Source: Micromonospora sp. R77 (GTDB taxonomy: Bacteria > Actinomycetota > Actinomycetes > Mycobacteriales > Micromonosporaceae). Taken from it: a stretch of 64,000 nt of DNA. This document shows positions 52,271 to 61,256 of this stretch, piece after piece. The notes under the pieces are model-generated. The model was not told the DNA's origin. It worked only from the letters and a program-made list of their open reading frames with translations, and ran no database searches. The position numbers and the translations under genes are program-made. The stretch is taken from assembly GCF_022747945.1 (NCBI RefSeq), contig NZ_JALDST010000001.1:62001-126000 (forward strand), read 5' to 3'. Numbering within the stretch: the first letter of the stretch is position 1; each line of letters begins with the position of its first letter.

Positions 52271-53085
52271 GCCGCGGCCCGCCTGGGCTCGGCGTCCCGC
52301 AGCACGGTGGCGGCCTGCCGCAGGGCGCGCAGCGGGTCGCCGCGCAGCCGGCACTCCAGCGCCAGCCAGCCGGGGTAGCCGATCTCGTGCAGCGCGCCCA
52401 GCAGGCCCGACCAGTCCAGGTGCCCGGCGCCGGGCTGGTGGCGGTTGGAGTCGCTGACCTGGACGTGCCCGAGGTACGGCGCGGCGGCGCGCAGCGCCTC
52501 GGGACCGTCGTCCTCCTCGATGTTCATGTGGTAGGTGTCCGCGACGACACGGACCGAGGGCAGGCCGACGGCGGCGCAGAGGGCAACCGCCTCGTCGAGC
52601 CGGTTGACCATGTGGTCCTCGTACCGGTTGAGGGGTTCCAGGAAGAGGGTGACCCCCTCGGCGCGGGCGTGTTCGCCCAGCTCGCCGAGGGCGTCGACGA
52701 GCACCTGCCGGTCGCCGGCCGGTGACCGGGGCGGGTCGAACGGTGGCAGCCGGCGGGAGAACATCCCCCAGGCGGCGGGGGTCATCGCGCCGAGACCGCC
52801 GAGTTCGGCGATCACCGAGAGCTGGGAGCGCAGGTTGCGGACCGCGTCGCGGGAGCGCTCCGGGTCGAAGTCGCCGATGAAGTGGTCCATCTCGACGCAG
52901 ACGGTGGGCATGACGACGCCGTCGGACCGGGCGCGGCGCAGCTCCGGCAGCCGGCGGGCGAACGCGAGGTCACCCCGGCCACGCAGCTCGATGCCGTGGT
53001 AGCCGAGGCTGGTGGCGAGGGCGAACTTGTCGGACAGCGTGGTGCCGGGGAGCAGCTGCTCCTGGCAGGCGAGTGGGATGGGCAT
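52267..53085 (-). CDS. Sugar phosphate isomerase/epimerase (xylose-isomerase-like TIM barrel)
   Basis: 272 residues. TSLGYHGIELRGRGDLAFARRLPELRRA, VTLFLEPLNRYEDHMVNRLDEA, VRVVADTYHMNIEEDD and HVQVSDSNRHQPGAGHLDW give the metal-binding Glu, Asp, His and Glu of the AP-endonuclease-2/xylose isomerase family. Its start overlaps the dehydrogenase stop (TGATG). It probably interconverts a keto-sugar in this pathway. Confidence 0.85.
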   Translation of the reverse strand: MPIPLACQEQLLPGTTLSDKFALATSLGYHGIELRGRGDLAFARRLPELRRARSDGVVMPTVCVEMDHFIGDFDPERSRDAVRNLRSQLSVIAELGGLGAMTPAAWGMFSRRLPPFDPPRSPAGDRQVLVDALGELGEHARAEGVTLFLEPLNRYEDHMVNRLDEAVALCAAVGLPSVRVVADTYHMNIEEDDGPEALRAAAPYLGHVQVSDSNRHQPGAGHLDWSGLLGALHEIGYPGWLALECRLRGDPLRALRQAATVLRDAEPRRAAA

Positions 53086-54122
53086 CAGAACCTCAGTACG
53101 ACTTGGAGAACGTCACCGTCACCGCGGTCGAGCAACGTGAGCGCGTCGGCCACCGCGCCCGCGTCGACGACGTGGCTCACCAGCGGCAGCGGGTCGACGC
53201 TGCCCTCGGCCACCAGGTCCATGAAGGTGTGGGCGATCCGGGTGCCGGTCCACCGGCCGGCCAGGCCGGGCAGCGGGGCGGGCCCGGAGACCTGGGCCGC
53301 CACCAGTTGGATCCGGTTGTGGTGGAACTCCTCGCCCAGGGCGAGCCCGGCGGCGTACCCCTGGTAGAAGCCGGCGGCGACGACCCGGCCGCCGGGTGCG
53401 GTGGCCCGGATGGCCTCGTGCAGCGCCGGGTACGACCCGGACAGCTCGACGCAGACGTCCGCGCCGCGACCGTCGGCGGCGGCGCGCAGCACCGTGGCGG
53501 CGGACGCGACGGCGGCGTCGACGGTCAGCCGGGCGCCGAGGCGCGCGGCGACCTCCAGCCGGGCGGGCACCCGGTCCACGGCGACCACCCGGGCACCGGA
53601 GAGGGCGGCGAGCCGGGTGCCGAGCAGCCCGATCACGCCCTGCCCGAAGACGCCCACCCAGTCGCCGAGGTGCAGGTCACCGGCGAGGACGGCGGTGAGC
53701 GCGATGGCGCCGGGGCGGGCGAAGACGGCGGTGAGGGGGTCCACCCCGGCCGGCAGCGGGCTGACCGCGCCGGCCGGCAGGACTGCCTCGGCACGGTGTC
53801 CCCAGATGCCCCAGACGAGCTGGCCCGGGTGGCGGTCGGGGACGTCGGGGGCGACCTCGACGACCTCCCCGACCTCCTCGTAGCCGAAGCCTGCGACCGG
53901 GTAGGGGGTGGGGTTCTGGCGGGGCACGAACATCCGGGTGGCGTCGTCCCACTGTTTGGTGAGGCGGGGATTGCTGCCCCGGTAGAGGGTCAGCTCGGTG
54001 CCGGCGGAGATGCCGGAGTAGCAGGTGCGGACGCGGACCTGGCCGAGGCCGAGCGGGTCCGCGGGGCAGGGCTCGAGGCTGATCCGTCGAGGCCCGGCCA
54101 GAGAGACAACCCAATTGCCCAT
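53085..54122 (-). CDS. Medium-chain alcohol dehydrogenase-like protein lacking catalytic-zinc ligands
   Basis: 345 residues. CYSGISAGTELTLYRGSNPRL occupies the place of the catalytic-zinc loop but lacks the ligand Cys (ISAGTE instead of ICGTD), and the structural-zinc Cys cluster is absent. The Rossmann half is normal: VGVFGQGVIGLLGTRLAALSGARVVAVD. Family members of this form oxidise or reduce sugars or polyols. First gene of a three-gene operon, divergent from the importer. Confidence 0.82.
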   Translation of the reverse strand: MGNWVVSLAGPRRISLEPCPADPLGLGQVRVRTCYSGISAGTELTLYRGSNPRLTKQWDDATRMFVPRQNPTPYPVAGFGYEEVGEVVEVAPDVPDRHPGQLVWGIWGHRAEAVLPAGAVSPLPAGVDPLTAVFARPGAIALTAVLAGDLHLGDWVGVFGQGVIGLLGTRLAALSGARVVAVDRVPARLEVAARLGARLTVDAAVASAATVLRAAADGRGADVCVELSGSYPALHEAIRATAPGGRVVAAGFYQGYAAGLALGEEFHHNRIQLVAAQVSGPAPLPGLAGRWTGTRIAHTFMDLVAEGSVDPLPLVSHVVDAGAVADALTLLDRGDGDVLQVVLRF

Positions 54123-54179
54123 GGCGTCGCTCCAGGGAAGTACCGGAGGCCATTCTACCAGCTAAATCGGCATATGCGG

Positions 54180-54206
54180 TTGAATCGATGTATCGATGGG
54201 TATAGA
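54180..54206 (+). promoter_or_regulatory. Divergent promoter/operator of the second sugar locus
   Basis: ATCGAT-GT-ATCGAT (54184-54197) is a perfect dyad inside an A/T-rich patch, with a TTGAAT -35-like box at 54180-54185 and TATAGA (54201-54206) just after as -10. The spacer is 15 bases, shorter than usual. GCATATGC (8-base palindrome) lies nearby. No regulator gene adjoins. Confidence 0.5.
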
Positions 54207-54240
54207 AGGCTCGATGTACCCTTCGAGAGGAGTGCCGCCG

Positions 54241-55632
54241 ATGCCAGCTTCTCCGGTGCGCCTGCTGGCCACCACCCTGATCCTCGCAGTTGCCGGGGTC
54301 GGAACGGTGGCCTGCGGCGACGACGCGCAGAAAAGTGACAGTTCCCAGATCACCGTCTGGAGCCTGGAGGACGTCGCCGACCGGGTGAACGCCACCAAGG
54401 CGATCATCGCCGACTACACCGCGAAGACCGGCGTGAAGGTCAACCTGGTCGCCGTCAACGAGGACCAGTTCCCGTCCCTGATCGCCTCCAGCGCCGCCGC
54501 CGGCGACCTGCCGGACGTGGTCGGCTCGGTGTCGCTGGCCGGCATCCGCACGCTGTCCGGCAACGACCTGCTGCACCCCGACGCCAACGCGAAGATCGTC
54601 GAGAAGCTGGGTCGGGACACCTTCTCGCCGCGGGCCCTGGAGCTCACCTCCGACGACGGGAAGCAGCTCGCCGTCCCCAGCGACGGCTGGGGCCAGCTGC
54701 TGGTCTACCGCAAGGACCTCTTCGCCGCCGCCGGCCTGCCCGCCCCCGACACGTACGACAGGATCGCCGCCGCGGCGGCGAAGCTGAACACCGGCGGGGT
54801 CGCCGGCATCACCGCCGCCACCGCCCCCGGTGACGTCTTCACCCAGCAGACCTTCGAACACCTGGCGCTGGCCAACAACTGCCAGCTCACCGACGACGCC
54901 GGGAAGGTGAAGCTGGACTCCCCCGAGTGCGTCGAGGCGTTCCGCTTCTACGGCGACCTGGTGCGCAACCACTCGGTGAAGGGCGCGCAGGACGTGGACA
55001 CCACCCGGGCCACCTACTTCGCCGGCAAGGCGGCCATGGTGATCTGGTCGCCGTTCATCCTCGACGAGCTGGCCGGGCTGCGCAACGACGCCCGGCCCAC
55101 CTGCCCGCAGTGCCAGTCCGACCCGGCGTTCCTGGCGAAGAACAGCGGCTTCGTCACCGCGATCAAGGGCCCGAACGGCACCGAGCCCGCCCAGTACGGC
55201 GAGATCAGCTCCTGGGCGGTGCTCGACGGGGCCGCCTCCCCGGCGTCCTCGTTCGTGGAGTACCTGCTCTCCGACGGCTACCCCCGCTGGTTCGGCATGT
55301 CCCCCGAGGGACGCGTCCCGGTACGCCGGGGCACCCCGGACGACAAGGACAAGTTCCTCACCGCCTGGACCACCAGCCCGGCCGGGGTGGACACCAAGAA
55401 GCCGCTCTCCCAGGTGTACGGCGACGACGTGCTGGCCACCCTGCGCCGCAGCCCGGACACCTTCGGGCGCTGGGGGCTGCCGCAGGGGCAGGGGAAGCTG
55501 GTCGGCGCGATCCTCGGCGAGCTGCCCGTACCGAAGGCCCTGGCCGACGTGGCGGGCGGGAAGTCCGACGCCGCCGCGGCGGCCGCGCGGGCCCGCAGGG
55601 ACGTCGAGGCGATCGCCAAGGGGGTGAATTGA
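54241..55632 (+). CDS. Sugar ABC transporter substrate-binding lipoprotein (second locus)
   Basis: 463 residues; ATG 54241 follows GAGAGGAG. The leader VRLLATTLILAVAGVGTVACGDD ends in a TVAC lipobox, so the protein is membrane-tethered. VWSLEDVADRVNATKAIIADYTAKTGVKVNLV and LAVPSDGWGQLLVYRKDLFAAAGLP are cluster B binding-protein blocks. Together with two permeases it makes a CUT1 importer without its own ATPase. The ligand presumably feeds the divergent glycosidase, isomerase and dehydrogenase. Confidence 0.88.
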   Translation: MPASPVRLLATTLILAVAGVGTVACGDDAQKSDSSQITVWSLEDVADRVNATKAIIADYTAKTGVKVNLVAVNEDQFPSLIASSAAAGDLPDVVGSVSLAGIRTLSGNDLLHPDANAKIVEKLGRDTFSPRALELTSDDGKQLAVPSDGWGQLLVYRKDLFAAAGLPAPDTYDRIAAAAAKLNTGGVAGITAATAPGDVFTQQTFEHLALANNCQLTDDAGKVKLDSPECVEAFRFYGDLVRNHSVKGAQDVDTTRATYFAGKAAMVIWSPFILDELAGLRNDARPTCPQCQSDPAFLAKNSGFVTAIKGPNGTEPAQYGEISSWAVLDGAASPASSFVEYLLSDGYPRWFGMSPEGRVPVRRGTPDDKDKFLTAWTTSPAGVDTKKPLSQVYGDDVLATLRRSPDTFGRWGLPQGQGKLVGAILGELPVPKALADVAGGKSDAAAAAARARRDVEAIAKGVN

Positions 55633-56588
55633 GCACCACGGCGCCGGAGGCCGGCCGCTCCCCCACCCGGGAGCGGCCCACCCCCGGCCGCCGCCGCCCG
55701 CTCACCCTGCGCCGCCGCGAGTCCCGCGCCGGGCTCGCCCTGGTCGCGCCGACCCTGCTCGTCGTGGTCGCGGTGATCGGCATCCCGATCGTCTGGACCG
55801 TGGTGCTGGCCTTCCAACGGGTACGCCTCGCCACCCTGCGCAAGACCGGCCTCTTCGGCGAGCTGACCCTGGGCAACTTCGACCGGGTGCTGCACACGCC
55901 CGGGTTCGCCGACACGCTCTGGACCACCCTGCTCTACAGCGTCGGCGGGACGTTCGGCTCGATCGCGCTCGGCCTGGTCGCCGCGCTGGTCGTCCGTCGC
56001 CCGTTCCGGGGCCGCACCCTGGTCCGGGCGTCGATGCTGCTGCCGTACGTGGCGCCGGTGGTGGCGGTCGCCTTCGTCTGGCAGGTGATGCTCGACCCGC
56101 AGCTCGGCATCGTCAACGACTGGGGCCGCCGGTTCCTCGGCTGGGACGCCCCGGTGGCGTTCCTGTCGCAGGACTCCACCGCCCTGTGGACCGTGATCGC
56201 GTTCGAGGCGTGGCGCTACTTCCCGTTCGCGTTCCTGTTCCTGCTGGCCCGGCTCCAGGCGGTGCCCGGCGAGCTGGAGGAGGCCGCCCGGGTCGACGGG
56301 GCCACGCCGACGCAGCGCTTCCGGCACATCCTGCTGCCGCAGCTGATGCCGGTGATCGGCCTGCTGGGGGTGCTGCGGTTCATCATGACGTTCAACAAGT
56401 TCGACGACGTCTATCTGCTCACCGGTGGCTCGGCCGGCACCGAGGTGGTCAGCGTCCGGGTCTACCAGTTCCTGACCGCGCGTACCGACATCGGTGCGGC
56501 GGCGGCGCAGGCGGTCGTCCTGGCCGTGGTGCTGATCGTGTTCGTCGCGATCTACCTGCGCTTCTTCTCCGGCCGACAGGAGGCGTGA
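55629..56588 (+). CDS. Sugar ABC transporter permease (MalF-like, second locus)
   Basis: 319 residues from a TTG (55629) overlapping the binding-protein stop (TTGA). Six membrane helices; the EAA loop is LEEAARVDGATPTQRFRHILLP. A basic cytoplasmic N-terminus precedes. It forms a heterodimer with the next gene. Confidence 0.88.
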   Translation: MSTTAPEAGRSPTRERPTPGRRRPLTLRRRESRAGLALVAPTLLVVVAVIGIPIVWTVVLAFQRVRLATLRKTGLFGELTLGNFDRVLHTPGFADTLWTTLLYSVGGTFGSIALGLVAALVVRRPFRGRTLVRASMLLPYVAPVVAVAFVWQVMLDPQLGIVNDWGRRFLGWDAPVAFLSQDSTALWTVIAFEAWRYFPFAFLFLLARLQAVPGELEEAARVDGATPTQRFRHILLPQLMPVIGLLGVLRFIMTFNKFDDVYLLTGGSAGTEVVSVRVYQFLTARTDIGAAAAQAVVLAVVLIVFVAIYLRFFSGRQEA

Positions 56589-57454
56589 TGGACCGCGACC
56601 GGATCGAGACCGTTTCGCTGCGCTGGCTGCGGCGCCTGGTGATCGCCGCCTTCCTGCTGGTCACCCTGCTGCCGTTCTGGTACATGCTGGTGCTGTCGGT
56701 ACGCCCGATCGAGCGGCTGCTGCTCGACCCGGGCGCGCTGCTGGTGCCGGTGAACGAGCTGACCGTCGCCACGTACGCGGAGGTGCTGCGCTCGGTCGAG
56801 CACGGCGGGCAGGGCTTTCTCACCTTCATCCGCAACAGCGGACTGGTCGCGGTCGCCGCGACCCTGCTCACCCTGGTCGTCGCCATCCCCGGCGCGTACG
56901 CGGTGTCCCGGCTGCGCTTCTTCGGCCGGCGGCAGGTCAACGTGCTCTTCCTCGCCGTCTACCTCTTCCCGTCGATCGTCATCGCGATCCCGCTCTTCGT
57001 GGTCTTCACCCGGGCCGGGCTGCGCGGGTCGCTCTTCGGGCTGGTGCTGGTCTACATCTCGCAGACCCTGCCGGTCTCGGTCTACATGCTGAAGAACTAC
57101 TTCGAGACGATCCCGGTCAGCCTGGAGGAGTCCGCCGCCATCGACGGGGCGGGGCGGCTGGGCATCATCCGCCGGGTCAGCCTGCCGCTCGCCGCGCCGT
57201 CGATCATGGCCGTCGCCCTGTACGACTTCATGATCGCCTGGAACGAGTACCTGTTCGCCCTGCTCTTCCTGGTGGACCGGCCGGACCGGTGGACCGTCTC
57301 GCTGGGGCTGTCCCTGCTGGCCGACGGCGTCGAGGTGCCCAAGACGGTGCTGATGGCCGGCTCGGTGATCCTCACCCTGCCCATCGTGCTGCTCTTCTTC
57401 GCCGGCGAGCGGCTGCTGACCGAGGGGTTGACCAGCGGCGCGGAGAAGGGCTGA
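56588..57454 (+). CDS. Carbohydrate ABC transporter permease (MalG-like, second locus)
   Basis: 288 residues; ATG shares bases with the previous stop (TGATG). Six helices; EAA loop LEESAAIDGAGRLGIIRRVSLPLA and AWNEYLFALLFL of the MalG type. The operon ends at the 15-bp hairpin 57456-57496. Confidence 0.9.
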   Translation: MDRDRIETVSLRWLRRLVIAAFLLVTLLPFWYMLVLSVRPIERLLLDPGALLVPVNELTVATYAEVLRSVEHGGQGFLTFIRNSGLVAVAATLLTLVVAIPGAYAVSRLRFFGRRQVNVLFLAVYLFPSIVIAIPLFVVFTRAGLRGSLFGLVLVYISQTLPVSVYMLKNYFETIPVSLEESAAIDGAGRLGIIRRVSLPLAAPSIMAVALYDFMIAWNEYLFALLFLVDRPDRWTVSLGLSLLADGVEVPKTVLMAGSVILTLPIVLLFFAGERLLTEGLTSGAEKG

Positions 57455-57455
57455 G

Positions 57456-57496
57456 CCCGCCGGGCCGGCCGCAGCCCGATCGGCCGGCCCGGCGGG
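57456..57496 (+). terminator. 15-bp perfect hairpin after the second importer
   Basis: CCCGCCGGGCCGGCC (57456-57470) pairs with GGCCGGCCCGGCGGG (57482-57496), loop 11 bases; starts right after the stop TGA. Confidence 0.7.
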
Positions 57497-57540
57497 ACCC
57501 GTCCGACACCTGGTCGGGAAGGCCCGGTTACCGTGACTGC

Positions 57541-58146
57541 ATGGCCAAGCCGACCCGTTGGGTGACCGACACCGATCCCGGCCACTCGCAGTGGTATATC
57601 GACCGGTTCCGCCGTCTCGCCGCCGAGGGGGCGGACCTGGCCGGTGAGGCGCGACTGGTGGATGCCCTGGTGGCGCCGGGCGCGCGGATCCTGGACGCCG
57701 GCTCCGGCACCGGACGGGTGGCCGCCGCGCTGGCCGCCCGGGGACACCGGGTGGTCGGGGTGGACGCCGACCCGGTGCTGGTCGACGCCGCCCGGGCGGA
57801 CCACCCGGGGCCGCGTTGGCTGGTCGGCGACCTGGCCGAACTGGACCTGCCCGCCCAGGGCGAGGCGGAGCCGTTCGACGCGGCCGTGATCGCCGGGAAC
57901 GTGATGACGTTCGTCGCGCCCGGCACCGAGCGGTCCGTGCTCACCCGGGTCGCCGGCCACGTCCGCCCGGACGGGCTCGTGGTGGTCGGGTTCGGCACCG
58001 ACCGGGGATATCCGCTGCCCGACTTCGATGCCGACGCGGCGGCGGCCGGGCTCGGCCTGGAGCACCGCTTCGCCACCTGGGACCTGCGCCCCTGGCGGGA
58101 CGACGCGGACTTCGCGGTGAGCGTGCTGCGCCGCCCGGCATCCTGA
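57541..58146 (+). CDS. Class I SAM-dependent methyltransferase
   Basis: 201 residues. ARILDAGSGTGRVAAALAARGHRVVGVDADPVLVD is the SAM-binding motif I with the acidic end of strand 2, and AEPFDAAVIAGNVMTF is motif IV. The N-terminal WVTDTDPGHSQWYIDRFRRLA is typical of the small actinobacterial methyltransferases. Substrate unknown. No ribosome site precedes ATG 57541, and GGTTACCGTG lies close by, so a leaderless message is possible. Confidence 0.85.
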   Translation: MAKPTRWVTDTDPGHSQWYIDRFRRLAAEGADLAGEARLVDALVAPGARILDAGSGTGRVAAALAARGHRVVGVDADPVLVDAARADHPGPRWLVGDLAELDLPAQGEAEPFDAAVIAGNVMTFVAPGTERSVLTRVAGHVRPDGLVVVGFGTDRGYPLPDFDADAAAAGLGLEHRFATWDLRPWRDDADFAVSVLRRPAS

Positions 58147-58208
58147 GCCGCACCGGCCGGGCGGCGTACCGGCCGGCCTTGGGGGCGAGGCAGGTCGCGC
58201 GGTGCAGG

Positions 58209-59598
58209 TCAGGCGGGGGCGGCGACCGCGCGGGCGGCGGTCGGGTCGAGGGCGCTGCCGGCCGGGACCAGGTCGACCAGCCCGGCGGAAGCCGCACCGG
58301 CCGGACGCCGGCATAGCCGAGCATGCCCAGCACGCCGGCGTCGGCGAGCACGTACCGCCGGCCCAGGTCCGTGACGACGCAGATCGCGCCACCGGACGCG
58401 CCGGGGGCGGCGACGGCCTCCACCACCGCGCCCCGACCCGGCTCCACCAGCACCTGGTCGGCGAGCAGGTCGCCCCGCCCGACCGGCGGCACGCTCCGGG
58501 GGCGGCGGTGAGGTCCGGCGGGGTGACCCCGGTCCGCACGTCGCGTACGCCGGTGTCGTCGCCGACCCGGGCGCAGATCGCGCCGGTGTCCCCGCCGGCG
58601 AGCCGGGGCGGGCCGGTCGGCGGGGCGGCCGGGCCGACGGGCACCAGGTCGGGCCGCTTGGGCAGGGCGGCGAACCGGCCGAGGGTGATCGGCTTCGGCT
58701 CACCCTGACCGGTGCGGGCGAGCAGCAGGCTCGCCTGGAGTTCGGTGATGCCGGCCAGCCCGTCCCGCTCCGCCACCGCGTACTGGCGACCGCCGCCGGA
58801 GTTGCGGACCAGGTAGACGTCGCCGACGGTGGCACCGGAGACCGCGTCGGACGGCCGGCCGAGCCCTCGCACGGGTGGCGGCGCCAGGTCGGCACCGGCC
58901 GGCAGGGTGTTCAGCAGCGCCGGTGCCACCGGCACGGCGCGTTCCCGGGTGGCGGCCAGCGCGGCGAGCACCCGGTCGGTGTCCCGCAGCAGGTAGCGCC
59001 GCTGGTGCCAGAGCAGGTGGATGGCGCCGTCCGGGTGCCGCAGCAGGATCCCCTGCTCGCCCAGCGGTTGGCCGCCGGTGGCGTCGCGGCCGATGAGCAG
59101 GGCCGAGCGGGGCTCGCCGCGCCCCGGCTCGGTCGACGGGACCGAGCAGACCGTCCACGCGGTGGTGGCGAGCCGGGCCGGGGCGGGCAACGAGTCCGGG
59201 GCGTCGGCGATGCCCAGCGGCAGGCCGCGCGGCACGCCGTCGATCGAGCGCCGGGAGACCAGCACGGTCCGCGGCCGTTCCGCCCCGATGATCAGCAGGG
59301 CGGAGGCGTAGTTGAGCACCGGGTGCAGCTTCTGCTCCCGATAGACGAACCGGGCGCCGGACTCCTTCTCGACGATCACCGCGCTGCTGTCCCGCCAGGA
59401 CGTGCCACCCCCGGCGAAGAGGCCGTAGAGGGCGAAGCCGCCGAGCCCGATGACCGCGACCAGGACGCTGGCCAGCCCGGCGCCGGCCAGCCGCCGGAAC
59501 GGCGACCGCGCCGGGTCGGTCTCCCGCATCACCAGCGCGGCGACCGCCCGCTGCACGGTGAACTGGTACGAGTGGAGCTGGTCCTGCCGCGACGGCAT
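58209..59598 (-). pseudogene. eccB: Type VII secretion protein EccB, two frame breaks (probable sequence errors)
   Basis: ATG 59598 after GGAAGGGACC; about 464 residues if repaired. MPSRQDQLHSYQFTVQRAVAALVMRE is the canonical EccB N-terminus, followed by one membrane helix (GAGLASVLVAVIGLGGFALYGLF) and the extracytoplasmic repeat domain (GARFVYREQKLHPVLNYASALLI; VLVSRRSIDGVPRGLPLGI; GDVYLVRNSGGGRQYAVAE). Near 58495 and 58285 the frame shifts; one added base at each restores LLADQVLVEPG, YVLADAGVLGMLGY and GLVDLVPAGSALDPTAARAVA. EccB is part of the ESX membrane complex; no other ESX gene is in the window. Confidence 0.85.
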
Positions 59599-59689
59599 GG
59601 GGTCCCTTCCGTGGGTCGGTCGGGGCACAGGATAAGCGCTCCGTCGATCCCTCGGGGACCCTGCGTGGTGCCGCCCTCCCCCGCCCCGG

Positions 59690-61075
59690 TCAGGCGACGG
59701 CGGTGTCGCACACGGCGTGCCAGGCGCCGTATCCGCCGAGCAGGTCGGAGACGTCCCGGCGGCCGGCGGTGCGCAGCACGCTCGCCGCGACCGAGGAGCG
59801 GTACCCACCGGCGCAGTGCACGACGACGGGACGGTCCGCCGGCACCTCGTCGAGGCGTCGGGACAGCTCCGCGAGCGGGACGTGCAGCGAGCCGGCGATG
59901 GCGCCCTGCTCCCGCTCGCCGGCGTTGCGCACGTCGAGGACCACGGGCGGGTCGGCGCTCTCCAGCGCATCGCGCAGTTCGGTGGCGGTGCGGCGGCGGG
60001 CCGGGGTCAGTTCGGCCGCCAGTTCGACCAGCGCGGTCTCCGCGTCCCGGAGGTGTCCGACCACCCGGTCGAAGCCGATCCGGGCGAGTCGTACGACGAT
60101 CTCCTCCTCCCGGTCGTGCGGGGCCACCACGAGGACCGGGCGGTCCGGGGCGACGACGCTGCCGGCGGTCTCCGCGAAGCGGCCGTCGGCCGGAACGTTT
60201 ATCGCACCGGCCAGGTGCCCGGCCGCGTACTCGTGCGGGTCGCGGGCGTCGACCACGACCGCGCCCTCGGCGCGGGCCCGGGCGAACTCGGCGGTGGTGA
60301 GCGGCCGGGCCGCGGCGGTGGAGTCGAAGAGGTCGCGGGCCCGGCGGTTGAGCACGGCGTCGAAGGCGAAGTAGCCGGGCGCAGCGGGCTGGCCGCCGGT
60401 GACCAGGGCGAGGAACTGTTCCCGGCTCATCGGCGCGCAGGCGTAGTTGGTGCGGCGCTGCTCGCCGATGGTGGACTGCCGCTCGGTGGAGAGGTTCTTG
60501 CCGCAGGCGGAGCCGGCGCCGTGGGCGGGGAAGACCCGGACCTCGTCGGGCAGGCCCATCAGCTTGCGCTGGACGCTGTCGTAGAGCATCGCGCCGAGTT
60601 CGTCGGCGGTGACGCCGAACGAGGCGAGCAGGTCGGGGCGGCCGACGTCGCCGATGAAGAGGGCGTCGCCGGTCAGCACGCCGTACGGCACGATGGCGTC
60701 GGCGTGCTCGTGGACCAGCACGCTGATCGACTCCGGGGTGTGGCCCGGGGTCTCCATGATCTCCAGGGTCACGTCGCCGAGGCTGATCCGCTCCCCGTCG
60801 GCCAGCTTGCGGATCGGGTACTCGGTCTCGGCGCGGCGTCCGTAGCCGATCCAGGCGCCGGTCGCGGCGGCGACCTCCAGGTGGCCGGCGAGGAAGTCGG
60901 CGTGGAAGTGCGTGTTGATCACTCCTTCGATGCGCAGGCCGCGCGCCCGGGCGTCGGTCAGGTACTCGTCGATGTCGCGGCGGGGGTCGACGAGCACGGC
61001 CCGGCCGGTGGCCTCGTCCGCGACGAGGTACGACGCCTGGGACAGGCAGTCCAGGTAGTACTGGGTGAACAACAT
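59690..61075 (-). CDS. Metallo-beta-lactamase-fold persulfide dioxygenase with two rhodanese domains
   Basis: 461 residues; ATG 61075 after GAAGGAG. ETHE1-like first half: VINTHFHADFLAGHLEVA, METPGHTPESISVL, VFPAHGAGSACGKNLS, with the HxHxD metal site. Two rhodanese domains follow: the first (VVDARDPHEYAAGHLAGAINVP) has no catalytic Cys (VVAPHDRE instead), the second has VVVHCAGGYRSSVAASVL with an active Cys. The layout is that of CstB-type enzymes, which oxidise low-molecular-weight persulfides to sulfite and thiosulfate. Its promoter carries the operator at 61125-61140. Confidence 0.88.
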   Translation of the reverse strand: MLFTQYYLDCLSQASYLVADEATGRAVLVDPRRDIDEYLTDARARGLRIEGVINTHFHADFLAGHLEVAAATGAWIGYGRRAETEYPIRKLADGERISLGDVTLEIMETPGHTPESISVLVHEHADAIVPYGVLTGDALFIGDVGRPDLLASFGVTADELGAMLYDSVQRKLMGLPDEVRVFPAHGAGSACGKNLSTERQSTIGEQRRTNYACAPMSREQFLALVTGGQPAAPGYFAFDAVLNRRARDLFDSTAAARPLTTAEFARARAEGAVVVDARDPHEYAAGHLAGAINVPADGRFAETAGSVVAPDRPVLVVAPHDREEEIVVRLARIGFDRVVGHLRDAETALVELAAELTPARRRTATELRDALESADPPVVLDVRNAGEREQGAIAGSLHVPLAELSRRLDEVPADRPVVVHCAGGYRSSVAASVLRTAGRRDVSDLLGGYGAWHAVCDTAVA

Positions 61076-61124
61076 GGTGCGGACTCCTTCACGACGATGA
61101 CGGGCGATGTACCGACCGTAGCGC

Positions 61125-61140
61125 ATACCCCCGGGGGTAT
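61125..61140. promoter_or_regulatory. CsoR/CstR-type operator before the MBL-rhodanese gene
   Basis: ATACCCCCGGGGGTAT is a perfect 16-base palindrome, the G/C-tract with TA ends known for CsoR-family operators. It lies 49 bases upstream of the start of the divergent MBL-rhodanese gene. Confidence 0.75.
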
Positions 61141-61189
61141 ATTCCGGCCAGGGAGCGGGGAATCGCCGCGGGTGGATCCGGGGTTCAGG

Positions 61190-61234
61190 ATACCGGTGGG
61201 GGTATGCGATGGTATGCCGGTACCCCCTGGGGTA
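61190..61234. promoter_or_regulatory. Two CsoR/CstR-type operators before the regulator gene
   Basis: ATACCGGTGGGGGTAT (61190-61205) is a half-degenerate copy and TACCCC-CT-GGGGTA (61221-61234) a close copy of the operator, 31 bases apart start to start. The second ends 22 bases before GTG 61257, in the promoter of the regulator, so autoregulation is expected. Confidence 0.7.
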
Positions 61235-61256
61235 TGTTGGGGAGCAGGAGGTAACC

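Noticed and set aside
57541..59598. Methyltransferase plus EccB as part of an ESX locus
   Set aside because: The methyltransferase is a generic small enzyme and no EccC, EccD, PE/PPE or Esx gene is near.
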